A stretch of DNA of 17,041 nt from Actinomycetales bacterium (GTDB lineage: Bacteria > Actinomycetota > Actinomycetes > Actinomycetales > Actinomycetaceae): assembly GCA_022838965.1 (NCBI GenBank), contig JALHDK010000022.1, positions 1-17,041 on the forward strand, in the 5' to 3' direction. This document shows, in pieces, positions 13,582-17,041 of the stretch. Numbering within the stretch: position 1 is the first letter of the stretch; every line of letters starts with the position of its first letter. The notes under the pieces are model-generated. The model saw nothing but the letters and a program-made list of their open reading frames with translations, searched no databases and was not told the DNA's origin. The translations under genes were made by a program, and so were the position numbers.

Positions 13582-16506
13582 GTGCCACACCTTCTGATCC
13601 TCCACGCCGTCGTGGCGATGCTCGCGCCCGCGCTGGTCAGCCGTTTCGGCCGGCGCGCGTTCCTCGGCCTCGCCGCGACGCCGGCGAGTGCCGCCGTGTG
13701 GGCCGCCGCGCACACCCCCGCGGCGCTCTCCGGCCCGCCGCCGGAGGTGTCCGTCCAGTGGATCGCCGCGCTCGGCCTGCACTTCCACTTCCGCCTGGAC
13801 CCGCTCTCGTGGCTGATGACGCTCGTGGTCGGCGGCATCGGGGCCCTCGTACTGCTCTACTCCGCGGCCTACTTCTCCAGCACCGCCACGGCACTCGGCC
13901 GCTTCGCCGGGGTGTTCGTGGCCTTCGCCGGCGCGATGCTCGGCCTGGTGACCACGGACAACACCCTGGCCCTGTACGTCTTCTGGGAGTTGACGACCCT
14001 GACCTCCTATCTGCTGATCGGGCACTACCACGAGCGGCAGAACTCCCGCCGGGCCGCCAGCCAGGCCATGATCGTCACGACCGTCGGCGGGTTGGCGATG
14101 CTCGCGGGATTCATCGCGCTGGGGGAGATGCCGAACGGCTCGCAGCTCCTGGTCCCGGTCGCGGTGGCGCTGATCCTCGTGGGCGCTGTCTCGAAGTCCG
14201 CGCTCCTGCCGTTCCACTTCTGGCTGCCCGCCGCGATGGCCGCGCCCACCCCGGTCAGCGCCTACCTGCACGCCGCCGCGATGGTGAAGGCCGGTGTCTA
14301 CCTCGTGGCACGGCTCGCCCCCGGGTTCGCGAGCCTGCCGGTGTGGCGGTGGACCGTGCTCGGCCTGGGGCTCGGCACGCTCCTCCTCGGGGGGTTCCGC
14401 GCGCTGCGGCAGCACGACCTCAAGCTCATCCTCGCCTTCGGGACGGTCTCCCAACTCGGCATGATGGTCGCGCTGCTCGGCCACGGGTCGCGGGCGGTCG
14501 CGCTCGCCGGCCTGGCGATGGTCGTGTCGCACGCCCTCTTCAAGGCGTGCCTGTTCCTCGTCGTCGGCATCATCGACTGGTCGGTCGGGACCCGTGACAT
14601 GCGCGAGCTGTCCGGGCTGGCGCGAGCGATGCCGGTCGTGGCCACCACCGCCGCGGTCGCCACGGCCTCCATGATGGGGGTGGCTCCGCTGGCAGGCTAC
14701 GTCGCCAAGGAGGCGGCGCTGGAGGCACTCACACGCGAGGGTGACTGGGGGGTCCTGGTGGCGCTCGCCGTCGGCTCGGTCCTGACCGTCGCCTACGGCC
14801 TGCGCTTCTGGTTCGGGGCGTTCGGCGCGACGTCGGCGCCGCCCTCCCAGCCTCGCTACCGGTCCCGCCTCATCGCGACCACCTCCCCCCTGCTGCTGGC
14901 GGTCGCGAGCATCGCTGTCGGCCTGCTGCCGGCGCGCCTCGAAGCGGCCCTCGCGCCCCACGCCGACACCTATCCCGGCGAGGCCGGCCATCTGACCCTG
15001 TGGGGCGGGTTCGGTGTGCCGCTCGTCGTCACCGTCCTCATCCTGGTGGCAGGTGCGCTGCTGTGGCTGGCGCGGGCGCCGGTGGAGCGGGCCCAGGACG
15101 CGTTCGAGCGGGTACCCAGCGCGGACAGGGCGTACCGCCGCAGCCTGCTGGTGCTCGAGAACGTGGCCGCGGCAGTCACCGCGCTCACCCAGCGCGGGTC
15201 GCTCCCCTCGTACCTCTCGATCATCCTCGGCGTCATGGTGGTCTCCGCGGGTGGCGTGGCACTTCTGGAGGGCACATTCCCGGCACTCGTGCGCGGCGCC
15301 GACTGGTGGGGGCAGGTGGCGGTCGCGGTCTTCATCGCCGTCACCTCGGTCCTGGCCGCCCGCTCGCGTCGGCGGCTCAAGGCGGTGATCATGCTCGGTG
15401 CCTCCGGATACGGCATGGCGCTGCTCTTCGCGGCCCACGGGGCGCCGGACCTCGCCCTCACGCAGGTCATGGTGGAGACCATCTCGCTGGTCCTGTTCGT
15501 CCTGGTGCTCCGCCGGCTTCCCCCCTACTTCTCCAACCGCCCCCTCACCGCGGACCGCTTCGTGCGCCTGGCGATCGGACTCGCGGCCGGGGTGACGGTG
15601 GCGGTGCTCGGGCTCGTGGCCACCGCGGCCAGGACGACGGTGCCGGTCTCGCGCTACCTCCCGGACGCCACCTACGAGTACGGCTACGGCCGCAACATCG
15701 TCAACGTCATCCTCGTCGACACGCGCGCGTGGGACACGATGGGGGAGATCTCCGTCCTGCTGGTGGCGGCCACCGGCGTCGCGTCCCTGCTGTTCCTGCG
15801 GGATCGGGCGGGCATCGTCGACTCCGCGCGCAACATCCTCACGCCGGGACGGCGGCTGCGCATCTGGGACGACGGCTCCCCGGACCTCGCCGCGAAGCTC
15901 CGGGGCGACCCCGCGGCCGGCCCCGACCCGTCCCTGCGCGCCCCGCACCGCGGACAGTCGTGGTTGCGTGGCGGCGCCACCCTCGCCCCCCGGCGCCGGT
16001 CGGTCATCTTCGAGATCGGTACCCGGCTCGTCTTCCACACGATGGTGCTGCTGTCCCTCTACCTCCTGTTCGCGGGGCACAACCAGCCGGGTGGAGGGTT
16101 CTCCGGTGGCCTTGTGGCCGGCACTGCCCTCATCGTGCGCTACCTCGCGGGCGGCCGGTACGAACTCGGGGAGGCCCTGCCCCTGCACGCGGGGTACCTG
16201 CTGGGCATCGGGCTGTCGATCGCCACCGGAGCGGCCCTGTTGCCGCTGCTGTTCGGCGGGGCCGCGCTCCAGACCGCCGTGTTCGAGATGACGCTGCCGG
16301 TGTGGGGTGACGTCAAGATCGCCACCGCGCTCCTCTTCGACGTGGGGGTGTACGTGCTCGTCCTGGGCCTGGTGCTCGACGTGCTCCGCTCCCTCGGTGC
16401 CGAGATCGACCGCCACGGCGAACTGGAGGGCGTCTCCGACGAGGAGCAGGACGAACAGGCCGGCGACCAGCCGGTGGGCGGACCAGCGCGGGGGGCCACC
16501 CCATGA
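13582..16506 (+). CDS. mrpA: Mrp-type Na+/H+ antiporter, fused subunits A and B
   Basis: The 974-aa polytopic membrane protein is homologous to the large proton-pumping subunits of respiratory complex I. The antiporter domain (about residues 70-420) has the conserved Glu136 in YVFWELTTLTSYLLIG, Lys205 in SKSALLPFHFWLPAAM, His230 in YLHAAAMVKAGVY and Lys236. The MrpA-specific C-terminal part follows (about 600-760; GAPDLALTQVMVETISLVLFVLVLRRLPP and YGYGRNIVNVILVDTRAWDTMGEI). Residues about 808-940 are a complete MrpB domain (FEIGTRLVFHTMVLLSLYLL, GHNQPGGGFSGGLVAG), so A and B are fused, as known in actinobacterial group-2 mrp operons. The last ~25 residues are acidic and hydrophilic. The complex exchanges cytoplasmic Na+ for H+ and supports pH and salt tolerance. 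GTG at 13582 has only a weak upstream GGACGGG. The stop overlaps mrpC as ATGA. Confidence 0.95.
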   Translation: MPHLLILHAVVAMLAPALVSRFGRRAFLGLAATPASAAVWAAAHTPAALSGPPPEVSVQWIAALGLHFHFRLDPLSWLMTLVVGGIGALVLLYSAAYFSSTATALGRFAGVFVAFAGAMLGLVTTDNTLALYVFWELTTLTSYLLIGHYHERQNSRRAASQAMIVTTVGGLAMLAGFIALGEMPNGSQLLVPVAVALILVGAVSKSALLPFHFWLPAAMAAPTPVSAYLHAAAMVKAGVYLVARLAPGFASLPVWRWTVLGLGLGTLLLGGFRALRQHDLKLILAFGTVSQLGMMVALLGHGSRAVALAGLAMVVSHALFKACLFLVVGIIDWSVGTRDMRELSGLARAMPVVATTAAVATASMMGVAPLAGYVAKEAALEALTREGDWGVLVALAVGSVLTVAYGLRFWFGAFGATSAPPSQPRYRSRLIATTSPLLLAVASIAVGLLPARLEAALAPHADTYPGEAGHLTLWGGFGVPLVVTVLILVAGALLWLARAPVERAQDAFERVPSADRAYRRSLLVLENVAAAVTALTQRGSLPSYLSIILGVMVVSAGGVALLEGTFPALVRGADWWGQVAVAVFIAVTSVLAARSRRRLKAVIMLGASGYGMALLFAAHGAPDLALTQVMVETISLVLFVLVLRRLPPYFSNRPLTADRFVRLAIGLAAGVTVAVLGLVATAARTTVPVSRYLPDATYEYGYGRNIVNVILVDTRAWDTMGEISVLLVAATGVASLLFLRDRAGIVDSARNILTPGRRLRIWDDGSPDLAAKLRGDPAAGPDPSLRAPHRGQSWLRGGATLAPRRRSVIFEIGTRLVFHTMVLLSLYLLFAGHNQPGGGFSGGLVAGTALIVRYLAGGRYELGEALPLHAGYLLGIGLSIATGAALLPLLFGGAALQTAVFEMTLPVWGDVKIATALLFDVGVYVLVLGLVLDVLRSLGAEIDRHGELEGVSDEEQDEQAGDQPVGGPARGATP

Positions 16507-17030
16507 CCTTCGACGTGACACCCGCGATCACCCTGGTGATCCTGGCCGGACTCCTGTTCGCCACCGGCGTGTACCTCATGCTGGAACGGTCGCTCACCCG
16601 CATCATCGTGGGTTTCGTGATCGCCTCCAACGGCGTCAACGTGCTCTTCCTCGTGGCGGGCGGACGCGCCGGCACGCCACCCCTGAACGACGGGGAGTCC
16701 GTGGCGGACATGGCGGATCCGCTCCCGCAGGCGCTGACCCTGACCGCCATCGTCATCACCCTGGGCTTCACCGCCTTCATGCTCGCCATGGCGTACCGGT
16801 CCTGGCAGCTCAACGGCCACGACGAGGTGCAGGACGACCTCGAGGACCGCAGACTCGTGCGGCGGGCCGCCATCGGGCTGGTGCCACGCCGCGCCAGGGA
16901 CGACTCCGGTGCCACGCTGGCGGAGGACGCCCGCGTCACCAGGGACGAGACGTCCACCGACCTGCCCGTGGCGCTGCCGGAACCCATTGCCGCCGCGCTG
17001 CATGAGGACCCCGGGGGGAGCGGTTCATGA
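16503..17030 (+). CDS. mrpC: Mrp antiporter subunit C (NuoK-like) with C-terminal tail
   Basis: The 175-aa protein is related to NuoK of complex I. Three membrane helices are visible: 9-27 (ITLVILAGLLFATGVYLML), 33-52 (RIIVGFVIASNGVNVLFLV) and 77-98 (ALTLTAIVITLGFTAFMLAMAY). The short conserved segments GVYLMLERSLTRIIVGF and DPLPQALTLTAIVI are typical of MrpC/MnhC. Most MrpC proteins are about 110-120 residues. Here about 70 extra hydrophilic residues follow the last helix (HDEVQDDLEDRRLVRRA ... ALHEDPGGSGS), probably disordered and cytoplasmic. The ATG overlaps the mrpA stop and its own stop overlaps the mrpD start, both as ATGA, which indicates tight translational coupling. It acts within the hetero-oligomeric Mrp membrane complex and is not expected to work alone. 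Confidence 0.95.
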   Translation: MTFDVTPAITLVILAGLLFATGVYLMLERSLTRIIVGFVIASNGVNVLFLVAGGRAGTPPLNDGESVADMADPLPQALTLTAIVITLGFTAFMLAMAYRSWQLNGHDEVQDDLEDRRLVRRAAIGLVPRRARDDSGATLAEDARVTRDETSTDLPVALPEPIAAALHEDPGGSGS

Positions 17031-17041
17031 CCTGGCTGGTT
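17027..17041 (+). CDS. mrpD: Start of Mrp antiporter subunit D (cut by window edge)
   Basis: Only five codons (MTWLV) are in the window. The ATG overlaps the mrpC stop as ATGA, the same coupling as mrpA-mrpC. Identification as mrpD rests on the conserved A/B-C-D gene order of mrp operons, since five residues cannot show homology. Confidence 0.7.

Noticed and set aside
13345..16521. A 1058-codon open frame on the minus strand opposite the mrp genes
   Set aside because: It is a shadow of mrpA in GC-rich DNA. The translation is low-complexity Arg/Gly/His/Glu without any domain, while the plus strand encodes an unmistakable antiporter.

Overview
The window is high-GC actinobacterial DNA with third codon positions almost all G or C. 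Long stop-free frames therefore lie opposite most real genes. A TIGR03085-type protein, a MutT2-like Nudix enzyme, a fused MrpA-MrpB antiporter subunit, GTG starts and a TAGGAT-type -10 all fit Actinomycetota. The genus cannot be told from sequence alone.

Layout. Positions 1-1341 (minus) hold the N-terminal 447 residues of an exported multicopper oxidase whose copper sites lie beyond the window edge. From 8462 down to 1514 (minus) is a tight run of six genes: a TrmB/LuxR-type regulator, tdh, kbl, a circularly permuted ATP-grasp/alpha-E fusion, a transglutaminase-like protein and a MutT-like Nudix hydrolase. Gaps are 9, -1, 43, -4 and -4 nt. Tdh and Kbl convert threonine to glycine and acetyl-CoA. 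ATP-grasp, alpha-E and transglutaminase form a known but poorly understood predicted peptide-synthesis module. Divergent from the regulator, at 8584-8703 (plus), is a very small ORF for a 39-residue peptide: a signal sequence followed by a ~12-residue Cys-X-X-Cys-Trp tail. The shared promoter region has two identical ACACGTGC elements exactly 21 bp apart. This peptide/regulator pair is the best candidate for something undescribed.

Next come a CaCA-type cation antiporter (minus, to 9743), tRNA-Gly(CCC) (minus, 9783-9853), an unrecognised 282-aa soluble protein and a proline-rich TM2-domain membrane protein (both plus), a small coiled-coil protein and a TIGR03085-family protein (both minus). 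An aldo/keto reductase follows on the plus strand and ends at a strong GC hairpin. The right end is the start of a group-2-type mrp (mnh) Na+/H+ antiporter operon: fused mrpAB, mrpC with an unusual hydrophilic tail, and the first five codons of mrpD, all linked by ATGA overlaps.

No insertion sequence, CRISPR array, phage gene or integrase was seen. No gene-free stretch exceeds 300 bases. The longest are 1342-1513 (172 nt), 9854-9989 (136 nt) and 8463-8583 (121 nt), and all three hold promoter-like elements.
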